A stretch of DNA of 64,000 nt, from NCBI RefSeq assembly GCF_009765275.1, contig NZ_VOPH01000003.1, positions 804,299 to 868,298 of the forward strand. The letters are read 5' to 3'. Each line of letters starts with the position of its first letter. Position 1 is the stretch's first letter. Both the position numbers and the translations under genes were made by a program. Under the pieces are notes generated by a model. The model was not told the DNA's origin, made no database searches, and saw only the letters and a list, made by a program, of their open reading frames with translations. This stretch comes from Chachezhania sediminis. Its GTDB lineage: Bacteria > Pseudomonadota > Alphaproteobacteria > Rhodobacterales > Rhodobacteraceae. Shown in pieces: positions 9,245 to 17,658 of this stretch.

Positions 9245-9937
9245 TCAGTCGCAGATGCCTTTCAGGTCGGCTTCCTTCCACGGCAGGTAGACATCCGACT
9301 GCCGGCTTTGCGGCAGGTCCGACACCGGGAAAGCGCCGGCCAGCATCTCGTGCAGGCGTTTCGTGCGCTTGCCCTTCGGGTCGATGGCGCTGCAGCAGAT
9401 GTATTCCTCGACGATGGCCCCCTGCTGTTCGTAACCGAATGACAGGAAGCCCTCGTCGCTGGCCACGTCGAAGAGATACGGGTCGGAAGATTCCTGATGT
9501 TCCATTGCCGCCTTCAGCGGGTGATAGCCGGTGCGCTTGCGGTTTTGCCATTGCCAGACATGGACCATCTCGTGCCCGAAGAGCATAGCCTCGACCAGGT
9601 ACATCCGGTTGGGATAGTCGGGCATGTAGTTCGGCAGATACCAGGTGTCGGCAAAGAGCACCTTGTTGAACAGCGTCACCGCCGCAGGCGAGGTCGTGAC
9701 GATGTCGCTGGTGGGCGGCGGGAAGATCCGTTCGCGGCAGGTCACACGCGGCCGCGGCGGGCGGCGGAAGGTGACCGAATCGACCGGCGCCCCGGTGGCC
9801 AGCCGCACGCGCTTCGTGTTCAGCTGATCGCCGTAGAGAGAGGTCGCGAAAGCCTTTTCCGACGGCGTCAGGGGGCGGCCGCAACTGGAAACGGTCAACG
9901 CCAGAAGCGCCAGAAGGAACACACGCGGGATCGACAT
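9245..9937 (-). CDS. Putative lipoprotein with an HExxH zinc-binding motif
   Basis: This 230-residue protein begins with a lipoprotein signal (hydrophobic residues 6-17, then VSSC with the lipidated Cys19), so it is likely anchored in an outer or inner membrane facing the periplasm. It contains HEMVH at residues 122-126, a gluzincin-type HExxH zinc motif, and QGAIVEEY at about 172-179, which could supply the third zinc ligand. I do not recognise a named peptidase family, and the HEMVHVWQW wording also occurs in uncharacterised eCIS/DUF4157-like proteins. The ATG at 9937 is chosen because the signal peptide follows it; the frame extends to 9985 without one. Transcribed alone, convergent with lolD. 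Confidence 0.7.
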   Translation of the reverse strand: MSIPRVFLLALLALTVSSCGRPLTPSEKAFATSLYGDQLNTKRVRLATGAPVDSVTFRRPPRPRVTCRERIFPPPTSDIVTTSPAAVTLFNKVLFADTWYLPNYMPDYPNRMYLVEAMLFGHEMVHVWQWQNRKRTGYHPLKAAMEHQESSDPYLFDVASDEGFLSFGYEQQGAIVEEYICCSAIDPKGKRTKRLHEMLAGAFPVSDLPQSRQSDVYLPWKEADLKGICD

Positions 9938-10076
9938 GAGGCGCACGCTAGCCCGCTTTCGCGGCTGCGGGTAGGGGGCAGGCAAGCCCCTGGCGCGATT
10001 GTCAAAGATCGCGGCCCGGGTGCGGGGACGGAAGGTCCTGCCCGACGCCGGGCAGGTGCCCGTGGCAAGGTCGCTG

Positions 10077-10739
10077 TCAGAGGCTGCGCGCCAGTGTCCC
10101 GCTGATTTCCGAAAGCGACCGGCCCGACTGGTCCATCCAGGTGTTGAAGGCGCCCTGCACGGCGCGCAGCGCGGTCCTGGACGTGGCGGGCTTGTCGATC
10201 ACGCCTTCGACGATCAGCCGCTGGGTCACGTCGGTCGACAAGACGAAGGCATCCCGCCCCATCATCCGCATTGCGTATTGCGCGCTAGTCCCGCCCATGT
10301 GGGACGCCCTGGTCTTCAGAAGATCCATCAGCCCGATGAAATCGGTCGAGGGCCAGAGCCCAAGGACCTTGCCTGCGCCGCCCTGGTCACTGAGGCCGGA
10401 CAGGAACACGGCATTTTCGCGCACCGTCGCGATCTTCTTGCCGTTCCGCACGATCTGGTCGTCCGCAACCAACCGGTCGAACCAGTCGTCGTCCATCATC
10501 GCGCACCGGCCGATGTCGAAGCCTTCGAAGGCGGCTTCGAAGCCAGGCCATTTCTGTTCGATGACCTTCCAGGAAAACCCGGCCTGAAAGATCGAACGCG
10601 TCATCTGCGCCAGCCAGCGATCTGCAGGGATCTGTTCCAGCTCGGCCCCGGACAAGGGGCGGGCCAGCTTCGTCTCCAGCGCCTGTGGGCCGCCGTGGCG
10701 GTCGGCGGCAATGGCAAAGATCTCGTCGAAGCTGCGCAT
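10077..10739 (-). CDS. DNA-3-methyladenine glycosylase I (Tag)-like protein
   Basis: A 220-residue protein resembling TagI base-excision glycosylases. It shows the FQAGFSWKVIEQKWPGFEAAF segment near residues 52-72, followed by DDQIVRNGKKIATVRENA at about 93-110. These correspond to the QAGLSW and D..IIRN..KI.A...NA motifs of Tag. The N-terminal and C-terminal zinc-binding Cys/His residues of E. coli Tag are not apparent, so the protein may be a divergent branch. It would remove alkylated adenine from DNA in the cytoplasm if active. Confidence 0.75.
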   Translation of the reverse strand: MRSFDEIFAIAADRHGGPQALETKLARPLSGAELEQIPADRWLAQMTRSIFQAGFSWKVIEQKWPGFEAAFEGFDIGRCAMMDDDWFDRLVADDQIVRNGKKIATVRENAVFLSGLSDQGGAGKVLGLWPSTDFIGLMDLLKTRASHMGGTSAQYAMRMMGRDAFVLSTDVTQRLIVEGVIDKPATSRTALRAVQGAFNTWMDQSGRSLSEISGTLARSL

Positions 10740-10822
10740 GGGCGAATCCCCGTCCAGATGTTTTCCTTTTGTTCACTTTGGCCCGGCGCGGTGCGCCCGG
10801 CAAGAGTTCAATCAAGACTCAA

Positions 10823-11227
10823 TCAGGGGGCGAAGAAGGTGGCGGTCGCGGTGGCGACCAGCTTGCCGCTGTCTTCTTCCGTCATCTCGGCCCGGGCGAA
10901 GACCAGCGCCTTGCCGGCGCGGACGACGAGGGCGCGGCAGAGGATCGCCGTGCCGGTGCCGGGGCGCAGGAACTGTGTGTGCAGGTCGGTCGTGGCGAAG
11001 GGTCTGAAGCCCCCGGCATGGGCGCAGGCGGCCAGGACCATCGATGTGTCGGCCAAGGCGGCAAGGGCCTGGCCCGAGACGATGCCGCCCACACGGGCAA
11101 GGTGGGGGCCAAGGGGCATCCTGACGGTGACTTCCTCGGGCGATGTGGCGGTCACTTCGGGCTTCAGCGCGCGCACCCAGTCGGCGAAATAGTCCTGAAG
11201 CAGCTGTTGCGCATCTGCCGGCGTCAT
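10823..11227 (-). CDS. PaaI-type hotdog-fold thioesterase
   Basis: This 134-residue protein has the hotdog-fold pattern GGIVSGQALAALADTSMVLA (about residues 47-66), where the loop and following long helix form the acyl-CoA thioesterase active site, plus TTDLHTQFLRPG near 80-91. PaaI-family enzymes hydrolyse acyl- or aryl-CoA esters in the cytoplasm; the substrate is not predictable here. The ATG at 11227 is supported by GGGAGG about 8 bases upstream. It is divergent from the DUF2478 gene. Confidence 0.85.
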   Translation of the reverse strand: MTPADAQQLLQDYFADWVRALKPEVTATSPEEVTVRMPLGPHLARVGGIVSGQALAALADTSMVLAACAHAGGFRPFATTDLHTQFLRPGTGTAILCRALVVRAGKALVFARAEMTEEDSGKLVATATATFFAP

Positions 11228-11347
11228 GATCGATCCTCCCTCGGTTCTTTCGGGCGAGGTTAGAGCGGCCGGAACGCGGCGTCGAGCCGGGTTGATCAGG
11301 GCGCGGCGGTGCACCATCCTGCCGCCATCAGGACGGAGAAGTGGCCA

Positions 11348-11863
11348 ATGCTGGGATATGTGACAGGCGGGGACAAGGGCGCGGCGGACAAGTGCCTGGC
11401 GGCCTTCGCGACAGAGGCTGCGGCGCGCGGGCTGCGTCTGGCGGGGATCGTACAGGACAACGTGGCCTGCGCGGACAGCGAGTTGTGCGACATGGATGCG
11501 GTGGTGCTGCCCGACGGGCCGGTGATCCGGATCTCGCAATCGCTGGGCGCGGGATCGCGGGGGTGCCGGCTTGACCCGGAGGCGCTGGAACAGGCGGTGG
11601 CCGAGGTGGAACAGCGGCTGGCGACCGGACCGTTGCCGGATCTTCTGATCGTCAACAAGTTCGGCAAGCATGAAGCGGGCGGTCGCGGCTTCCGCCCGGT
11701 GATCGCCGAGGCACTGGCCCGCGGCATCCCGGTGCTGACGGCCGTAAACCCCGGCAATGCCGAGGCCTTTGCGGCATTCGCCGGCGACATGGGGCGCAGG
11801 CTGGACGCGGACCCGGAGGCCCTGAGGGCCTGGCTGGGAGAGGTTCGGGCCGACGCGGCCTGA
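11348..11863 (+). CDS. DUF2478 family protein (predicted nucleotide-binding)
   Basis: A 171-residue protein beginning MLGYVTGGDKGAADKCLAAF and containing IVQDN (about 37-41), GCRLDPEALE (about 75-84) and LLIVNKFGKHEAGGRGFRPVIAEAL near 105-129. These features match the DUF2478 family, often found near molybdate/molybdopterin genes and thought to be P-loop-like. No molybdenum gene is adjacent here, so the function stays open. The ATG at 11348 was preferred over an upstream ATG at 11309 because GGAG lies before it and the conserved block starts there. Confidence 0.75.
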   Translation: MLGYVTGGDKGAADKCLAAFATEAAARGLRLAGIVQDNVACADSELCDMDAVVLPDGPVIRISQSLGAGSRGCRLDPEALEQAVAEVEQRLATGPLPDLLIVNKFGKHEAGGRGFRPVIAEALARGIPVLTAVNPGNAEAFAAFAGDMGRRLDADPEALRAWLGEVRADAA

Positions 11864-11936
11864 ACCGTTTTCGGGAAAGCCCGGGCGCATCCGGCGCGCG
11901 GCCTGCGGGCCGGCTGCTGCCGCAGGCAGGCAGGGG

Positions 11937-12296
11937 TTACCCGGCTTCCGGAACTTCGGCCACGACCACGATTTCGATCTTCAGGCCCGGCAGCACCAGC
12001 GCCGCGTTGACCGTGGCACGTGCCGGCGGCGTCGCGCCGTCCAGCCATTCGGCCCAGAGCTTGTTCATCTCGGGGAAATCCGCCAGATCGGTCAGGTAGA
12101 TCGTCGCCGACAGCATCTGGGTGCGGTCGCTGCGCAGATCTGCCAGGATCTTGTCGATGCGGGCAAAGACCTCTTTCGTCTGGGTGGCGAAATCCCCGGA
12201 CTGGTTGTCCATGGCGACCTGGCCTGCCAGGTGGGCGACGCCGTTGTGGACTACGGCCTGGGACATGATCGGGCCGGGGGAGACATGGATGGGCAT
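11937..12296 (-). CDS. RidA/YjgF/YER057c/UK114 family deaminase-like protein
   Basis: A 119-residue small protein with the RidA pattern: GVAHLAGQVAMDN at about residues 19-31, and the C-terminal PPARATVNAALVLPGLKIEIVVVAEVP (about 91-117) in which Arg93 is the position that binds the imine/carboxylate in active RidA. RidA proteins hydrolyse reactive enamine/imine intermediates made by PLP enzymes; other family branches are catabolic. AAAGGA precedes the ATG at 12296. Convergent with the DUF2478 gene. Confidence 0.87.
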   Translation of the reverse strand: MPIHVSPGPIMSQAVVHNGVAHLAGQVAMDNQSGDFATQTKEVFARIDKILADLRSDRTQMLSATIYLTDLADFPEMNKLWAEWLDGATPPARATVNAALVLPGLKIEIVVVAEVPEAG

Positions 12297-12719
12297 GGGG
12301 GGTCCTTTACAGCAGATGACCGTGCCGCGGCCCCGGATCCGGAACAGGGATACGAAACCTCGACCGGAGGGAAGAGTGTGCGGGCCGGACAATCGCGTGC
12401 CAGAGGCGCCAGCGCAAGGCCCCGGGAGCAAGGGTCGCACCCGCGGGTCCCGCGGCGATCGGGGGCGATCGGGAATGTGACGGCGCCCATGCCGGCGGGC
12501 CGGCCGTGACCTCGGGGCCCGGCGGCGGTCGGCCGGATCGGTGGGGACGGGGAAGAGCGCGGGGCGGGCCTCGGCGCCCCGTTTCCGTTTGCCGTCCGCC
12601 TGTCTGGAAAGGCGGAAGAGGGCCGATAGCGCGCCGGCACCTTGCCAGGTGACGGGGCGGGCACTAACTGGACCGACAACGAGACAACTTTGCGCAGACC
12701 TGAACGGGCGGAAACAGCG
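12297..12719. other. Divergent intergenic stretch ridA-marR
   Basis: This 423-bp GC-rich gap holds no convincing gene; frames on both strands are open but have no recognisable content. It must contain the promoters of the divergent ridA-like and marR-like genes. The stretch nearest marR, around 12655-12715, is lower in GC (GACAACGAGACAACTTTG) and is the likeliest promoter/operator area. Confidence 0.45.
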
Positions 12720-13250
12720 ATGACGGGCAAGGTGCTGACGGTCCGGAACCCGGACTTCATCGTTGACGGCAGCGATGACGATTTCCGAACCATGCTGCAC
12801 AACATCTTTACCATCCATGCCCGGCTGGAAGGGATCCGTGCCGTGATGGGCAACCAGCTGGGCCTGACCGGCGGGCAGTGGACCATCCTTCAGACAGTGG
12901 CGCATCTGGAACGGTTCGGCGATGTTGCCGTGAAGGACGTGGCCGAACAGCTGGGCCAGTCCGGGGCCTTCATCACGATCGAGGTGGGCAAGCTGGTGCA
13001 GGCGGGCCTTCTGTCCAAGACGCCGGACCCCAGGGACCGCCGCCGGGTGCGGCTGGCACTGACCGCCCTGACGCGGGATAAACTCGCCCGGACCTCACCC
13101 ATCCTGGCCGAAGTCAACGACCAGATCTTCGACGGGCTGGACCGCGAGGATTTCGTGGCCCTGTGTCGGATGGCGGGGAAGATCCGCGAAGGATCGGACA
13201 AGGCGCTGGTCCTGGCGCAGTATCTGATGGCCGCATCCCAAGCACGGTGA
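12720..13250 (+). CDS. MarR-family transcriptional regulator
   Basis: A 176-residue winged-helix regulator. The central part LTGGQWTILQTVAHLERFGDVAVKDVAEQLGQSGAFITIEVGKL (about residues 48-92) forms the recognition HTH, followed by the wing AGLLSKTPDPRDRRRVRLALT with the signature DPRDRR. MarR dimers usually repress nearby genes and respond to small aromatic ligands. The ATG at 12720 is chosen over 12642 because the upstream part has no MarR-like content. The target could be the ridA-like gene across the gap or the genes downstream. Confidence 0.88.
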   Translation: MTGKVLTVRNPDFIVDGSDDDFRTMLHNIFTIHARLEGIRAVMGNQLGLTGGQWTILQTVAHLERFGDVAVKDVAEQLGQSGAFITIEVGKLVQAGLLSKTPDPRDRRRVRLALTALTRDKLARTSPILAEVNDQIFDGLDREDFVALCRMAGKIREGSDKALVLAQYLMAASQAR

Positions 13251-13494
13251 TCCAAATGACCCGACGGCCGCTGTCGCAGGCCTGCTGGGCAGCGGCCGCG
13301 GCAGGATGGCAGGCTTTAAGGATCAGGATCCTTTCGCCCTGCGTCGTCGGCGCCAAATCCGCGAAGATCACGGGAAAGCCGCCGGACCGCGCGCCTGACC
13401 CGGCCGAGGCGGTCAAGACGGTGCTGAAGGCCTGGCGCCTTGGCGATACCGTGGTGCGGGGCCGGCCGCGTGCCGCATGACACGCGGGTGCGCC

Positions 13495-13929
13495 GAGATC
13501 CGGTTTTTCGCCTGCGGGCCGGAGATCCTGGCGGTCTTCAGGGTCGGCGACCGGCACCCGGGCAATCAGGAACTGTCGCAGTGGACGGGTCTCCCGAAGC
13601 CCACTGTGTCGTGCCCGACCTTCATGCCGACCGAACTGGGCTATCTGGTCGTCAACCTGCGCTTCAACACCTGCGAGATCGGCGGCAAGACGCTTGCCCC
13701 TGGCCATCGGGCGCTGGCGGCGGTCGATATGCGGCAGGTCGCACGGGACCACATGGCCGATATCGCCGTCCGCACCAGTCTGTGCGCGGGGCCGGCGGTG
13801 CGGGACGAGCGTGGGATCTATGGGCTGAACGTCGGCGGTCCGGCCCATCAGGTGGCGGAACAGGATCTGCAGGACGTCGTGGGCCCGATGATGGCAGACA
13901 CGATCCGCACACTGGAGGAACGTCTTGGC
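13495..13929 (+). pseudogene. Decayed IclR-family regulator with internal deletion
   Basis: The frame from about 13495 reads as an IclR N-terminal HTH (PEILAVFRVGDR, then NQELSQWTGLPKPTVS and TELGYL) and linker (GGKTLAPGHRALAAVDMRQVA). It then jumps directly to the C-terminal end of an IclR effector domain (GLNVGGPAHQVAEQDL, then GPMMADTIRTLEERLG). Roughly 100 residues of the effector domain are missing at about 13805-13815, and several HTH positions are degraded (TVSCPTFMPTELG for the usual TVSRLTYTLTELG). The remnant stays in frame with the following MocR-type gene, making one uninterrupted frame from 13477. I interpret it as a dead gene and not as part of the MocR protein. Confidence 0.72.
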
Positions 13930-13983
13930 GTCGCCCCCTGTTCGCCGCTTGCGCGGGACAGACCGCGCGCCGATGGTGGACAG

Positions 13984-15441
13984 ATGGTCGGTCATCGGTT
14001 CCATCTTCCCGAAAGCTCTCCCCTGTCGCTCAGGGATCAGATCTGCGACGTCATCGGCCGCGCCATTGCCGACGGGGCGCTGGGCCCGGGGCAGGCGCTG
14101 CCGTCCTGCCGCGAGATGTCGGGACAACTGAACGTCTCGCGCAGTACCGTGTTCCAGGCCTATGCCAGCCTGGTCGATCGCGGCCTGATCCGGGCGAAGG
14201 ACCGCAGCGGCTATGTGGTGGATCCGGAGGCCGCGCCTTTGAACTTGCCGCCGGACGACGCGGCGGTCGAACCGACCCCGATCCCCGCGCTGGAAGGGCG
14301 CCCGCTGCCCTCGCAATTGCCCAGGATCGACACGCCCGCGGACTGGAGCCGTTACAAGTACCCGTTCATCTACAGCCAGATCGACACCGGTACCTTTCCG
14401 ATCCAGGCCTGGCGGGAATGCATGCGGCTGGCCCTGAACGCGAACCGCCTTCCGCTGTGGGCCGGGGACGGCGGCGGCGCGGACAGCGCGCTGCTGGTCG
14501 ACCAACTGCGTCAGCGCCTGCTGGGCTATCGCGGCATCCGCGCGGCGCCGGACGAGATCCTGATCACCGCCGGTGCGCAGAACGGGCTCTATATCCTGGG
14601 CACGCTCTTCGGCGGCCCCGGCGCACAGGTCGCGATCGAGGATCCGGGCTATCCCGAGGCGCGCAATGCCTTCGCGCTGACCGGCCACCGCCTGTGCCCC
14701 GTGCCGCTGGACAGCGACGGAATGCAGGTCGACCGGATCCCAGACGGCTGCCGCATGGTCTATGTCACGCCCAGCCACCAGTTCCCGACGACCGTCACCA
14801 TGAGCCTGGAACGGCGCAGGGCGCTGATCGATCTGGCGGTGAAGCGGCAGATGATCGTGATCGAGGACGACTACGAATCGGAACGCAACTTCCTGAAGGA
14901 CGCGTTGCCGCCGATCCGGGTGCTGTCGCCTTCGGGGACCGCGGTCTATGTCGGCTCGCTCTCCAAGGCGCTCTCGCCCGGGCTGCGGCTTGGGTACATC
15001 GTGGCGGACCGGCGGATCATCCGCGAGGCAACGGCGATCCGGCGGGCGATGATGCGGAACCCGGCGGCGCTGCTTCAGGACGCGATGGCGCATTTCCTGG
15101 CGCTGGGCCATCAGGACGCCCATCTGCGCGGCCTGCACCGGCGGTTCCGCCGCCGGTGGGAAACGATGCGCGCGGCGCTGGCCACCCATATGCCGGACCT
15201 GCCCATGGGCGCGGGGCAGGGCGGGTCGTCCTTCTGGATCGAAGGTCCGGACCGGCTGGACACCGACCGGCTGCAGGCCCGGCTGCGCGCGCGGGGCGTC
15301 CTGATCGACAAAGGCACACCGTTCTTCATCGACCCGGCCCGGGCCCGCGGCCGCTTTCGTCTCAGCTTCGGGGCGCTGCGCAGCAACGACATCGACCCGG
15401 GCATCGCACTGGTGGCCGGGGAGCTGCGGGCGCTGATCTGA
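13984..15441 (+). CDS. MocR/PdxR-type regulator (GntR HTH + aminotransferase-like domain)
   Basis: A 485-residue chimeric regulator. The N-terminal GntR winged helix reads LRDQICDVIGRAIADGALGPGQALPS...LNVSRSTVFQAYASLVDRGLI (about residues 15-70). After a linker comes a fold-type I aminotransferase domain with the PLP-lysine segment YVGSLSKALSPGLRLGYI around residue 330 and TPSHQFPTT upstream. MocR proteins sense PLP or an amino compound and usually control an adjacent transaminase or transporter gene; the class III aminotransferase 94 bp downstream is the likely target. I place the start at the ATG at 13984 because the frame before it is a decayed IclR gene; an in-frame start at 13477 would give a 654-residue composite. 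Confidence 0.83.
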   Translation: MVGHRFHLPESSPLSLRDQICDVIGRAIADGALGPGQALPSCREMSGQLNVSRSTVFQAYASLVDRGLIRAKDRSGYVVDPEAAPLNLPPDDAAVEPTPIPALEGRPLPSQLPRIDTPADWSRYKYPFIYSQIDTGTFPIQAWRECMRLALNANRLPLWAGDGGGADSALLVDQLRQRLLGYRGIRAAPDEILITAGAQNGLYILGTLFGGPGAQVAIEDPGYPEARNAFALTGHRLCPVPLDSDGMQVDRIPDGCRMVYVTPSHQFPTTVTMSLERRRALIDLAVKRQMIVIEDDYESERNFLKDALPPIRVLSPSGTAVYVGSLSKALSPGLRLGYIVADRRIIREATAIRRAMMRNPAALLQDAMAHFLALGHQDAHLRGLHRRFRRRWETMRAALATHMPDLPMGAGQGGSSFWIEGPDRLDTDRLQARLRARGVLIDKGTPFFIDPARARGRFRLSFGALRSNDIDPGIALVAGELRALI

Positions 15442-15442
15442 A

Positions 15443-15470
15443 CTGTCCACCTTGTTGACTGGATCTGTCC
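15443..15470 (+). promoter_or_regulatory. Candidate MocR operator: direct CTGTCC repeats
   Basis: Two CTGTCC hexamers start 22 bp apart (15443 and 15465), about two helical turns, in the gap between the MocR-type gene and the aminotransferase gene. A TTGACT hexamer at 15455-15460 lies between them and could be the -35 element; the -10 is unclear. Paired direct repeats near the -35 region are typical of MocR binding sites, so the assignment is inferred. Confidence 0.45.
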
Positions 15471-15534
15471 CTTCGCAACGGCCGAGCCCGGGCCTAGCCT
15501 GCGCCCGGACAAGACAGCAAGCAGGGGGCAGGAC

Positions 15535-16863
15535 ATGGACCAGCAGACAGAGACACCGTTGCCGGTGACGTGGTCGACGGACGAGATCGTCGCCAGGCGG
15601 GACCGGTACTTTGCAGCGACCCAGCGGGCCTTCGTGCCCTACGAAAAGCCGCTGATCATCAAGCGCGGGCAGGGGCAATATGTCTGGGACGAACTCGACA
15701 ACCGGCTGATCGACCTGCTGGGCATGAACCTCTGCATCTCGGTCGGGCACGCCCATCCACGGGTCGTCAAGGCGGTGCAGGAACAGGTCGCCGAACTCAC
15801 CCATTGCACGACGATGTTCTATCACCCGGTGCCCGCCCATTTCGCCGAGGAACTGGCGCAGACCATGCCAGAAGGCCACGACTGGGTGGTCCATTTCACC
15901 AATTCGGGGACCGAGGCCATCGACCTGGCGCTGATGATGGCGCGGCTGGCCACCGGGAACATGGACATGATCGCGCTGCGCAATTCCTATCACGGCGCGA
16001 CCTATGGCGCGCAGGCCGTGACCGGGGTCATGAATTTCCGTCACAACACGGGGCAGCTGTCGAATATCTCCTTTGCGGCGGAACCGAACCAGTATCGCGG
16101 TGCTTTCGGGCCAGGCACGCAGCCCTATCTGGACGAGTTGGACCGCGTGATCCGACACACCACCAGCGGCCGACTGGCCGGCATGATCATCGAACCCGTT
16201 CAGGGTTATGGCGGCATCGTCCCGATGCCCGAGGGTTACATGAGGGGCGCCTTCGAACATGTCCGCGCCCATGGCGGGCTGGCCATCGTGGACGAGGTGC
16301 AGTCGGGCTTCGGCAAGACCGGCGACGCGATGTGGTGCTTCGAGGCGCACGATGTCGTCCCCGACATCATGGTCCTGGCCAAGGGCATCGGCAACGGCAT
16401 CCCGCTGGGCGCCGTCATCGCCAAACGCGAGGTGGCCGAGGCGATGGACGGCAAGTTCCTGTTCCACACCTACGGCGCCAACCCTGCGGCCTGCGCCGCA
16501 GGACGTGCGGTCTTGCAGATCATCAAGGACGAAGACCTGATCGCCAATGCCCGCGAGGTGGGGGCAAAACTGCATGACGGCCTTCTGGACCTGCAACAGC
16601 GCTTCCCGGTCATCGGCGACGTGCGGGGCCGGGGTTTCATGCAGGCGGTGGAACTGGTCAAGGACCGCACCACAAAGGACCCCGCACCGGCGGAGACGGC
16701 CTTTGTCTTCGAACGCACCCGGGAACACGGGCTGGTCCTGTCGAAATCCGGTAATGACAAGAACATTCTGCGGATGGTGCCGCCGCTGTGCCTGTCGATG
16801 GCAGATGTGGACCCGGTGATCGACGCCTTCGCGCAAAGTTTCGCGGACCTGGAGGCGCGCTGA
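15535..16863 (+). CDS. Class III PLP-dependent aminotransferase
   Basis: A 442-residue fold-type I, class III (omega) aminotransferase related to AGXT2/ornithine- and 2,2-dialkylglycine-type enzymes. Visible are FTNSGTEAIDLALMMAR (about residues 121-137, PLP phosphate binding), IIEPVQGYGGIVP near 220-232, IVDEVQSGFGKTGDAMW around 250-266 with the conserved Asp, and DIMVLAKGIGNGIPLGAVIA at about 277-296, whose Lys forms the PLP aldimine. The amino donor cannot be deduced. The upstream MocR-type regulator and its direct-repeat site suggest controlled expression on an amino compound. Start codon supported by an AGGGGGCAGGAC ribosome site. Confidence 0.88.
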   Translation: MDQQTETPLPVTWSTDEIVARRDRYFAATQRAFVPYEKPLIIKRGQGQYVWDELDNRLIDLLGMNLCISVGHAHPRVVKAVQEQVAELTHCTTMFYHPVPAHFAEELAQTMPEGHDWVVHFTNSGTEAIDLALMMARLATGNMDMIALRNSYHGATYGAQAVTGVMNFRHNTGQLSNISFAAEPNQYRGAFGPGTQPYLDELDRVIRHTTSGRLAGMIIEPVQGYGGIVPMPEGYMRGAFEHVRAHGGLAIVDEVQSGFGKTGDAMWCFEAHDVVPDIMVLAKGIGNGIPLGAVIAKREVAEAMDGKFLFHTYGANPAACAAGRAVLQIIKDEDLIANAREVGAKLHDGLLDLQQRFPVIGDVRGRGFMQAVELVKDRTTKDPAPAETAFVFERTREHGLVLSKSGNDKNILRMVPPLCLSMADVDPVIDAFAQSFADLEAR

Positions 16864-16947
16864 GGCCGGCCGCCGCGCACTTCGCACTGGCATTTGGGGG
16901 CGGCCCCCGGGCATGTTGGCCCCCGACGACGGAACGGAGGGCGCAGC

Positions 16948-17658
16948 ATGCTGATCAATGTCGGGCAGGACAGGACCGTCGCCATCGACCTGCGGCTGGC
17001 GGTCTGGCTGTCGCTGGTCGCGGGCGCAGTGAATGCGGCCGGGTTCCGGGCGCTGGGCTATTTCTCGGCCAACATGACCGGTAATGTCTCGACCCTGTCG
17101 GACATGCTGGCCATCGGCCGGCTGGGCGTGGCGCTGTGGTTTGCAAGCCTTGTGCTGGCCTTCATCTTCGGCGCCTTCGTGTCGGCTCTCTTGGTCGAGG
17201 CCGGGCAGGCCCGCCGGATCCGCGGCATCTATGCCTTCTCGATCCTGGCCGAGGCGCTGTTGCTGGTGATCCTGGCCGCGCTGGACATGGCCCTGCCGAT
17301 CGAGATCACGGGCCGCGTCATGATGGTGGGCCTCAGCTTCGTGATGGGCCTGCAGAACGCGGCGACGACCCGGATTTCGGATGCGCGGGTCCGGACCAGC
17401 CACGTGTCGGGCATTGCCACGGATATCGGGATCGAATTGGCCCAGCTGCTGGGCCAGGGCCGGCACCAGCCCGCGCTGCGGTCAAAGCTTCTGCTGCATG
17501 TGGCGACGCTGGCGGCTTTCTTCGGCGGCGGCTTGGCCGGGGTCTGGGGCTATGAACGGATCGGCCCGACCATCTTTCTTCTGGTCGCGGCCCTGTTGGT
17601 CGCGCTGGCCGTGCCGGAGCTGCGCCGCGTCTATGCAGGCGACCGGACCGGCCGCTAA
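16948..17658 (+). CDS. DUF1275 (YoaK-like) membrane protein
   Basis: A 236-residue protein with six hydrophobic segments and the DUF1275 signature AGAVNAAGFRALGYFSANMTGNVSTLSDML (about residues 23-52), plus GLQNAATTRISDARVRTSHVSGIATDIGIEL near 133-163. The function of these inner-membrane proteins is unknown; the repeated T-G-N / T-S-H-V-S-G pattern indicates an internal duplication. ATG 16948 follows GGAGG at a good distance. Probably co-transcribed with the aminotransferase (85 bp gap). The 3' end overlaps the convergent protease gene by 4 bp. Confidence 0.85.
   Translation: MLINVGQDRTVAIDLRLAVWLSLVAGAVNAAGFRALGYFSANMTGNVSTLSDMLAIGRLGVALWFASLVLAFIFGAFVSALLVEAGQARRIRGIYAFSILAEALLLVILAALDMALPIEITGRVMMVGLSFVMGLQNAATTRISDARVRTSHVSGIATDIGIELAQLLGQGRHQPALRSKLLLHVATLAAFFGGGLAGVWGYERIGPTIFLLVAALLVALAVPELRRVYAGDRTGR

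Noticed and set aside
13114-17466. 1450-residue open frame on the minus strand
   Set aside because: It runs antisense through MarR, MocR, aminotransferase and DUF1275 genes; the translation is His/Gln/Arg-rich with no domain, as expected for the antisense frame of high-GC genes.
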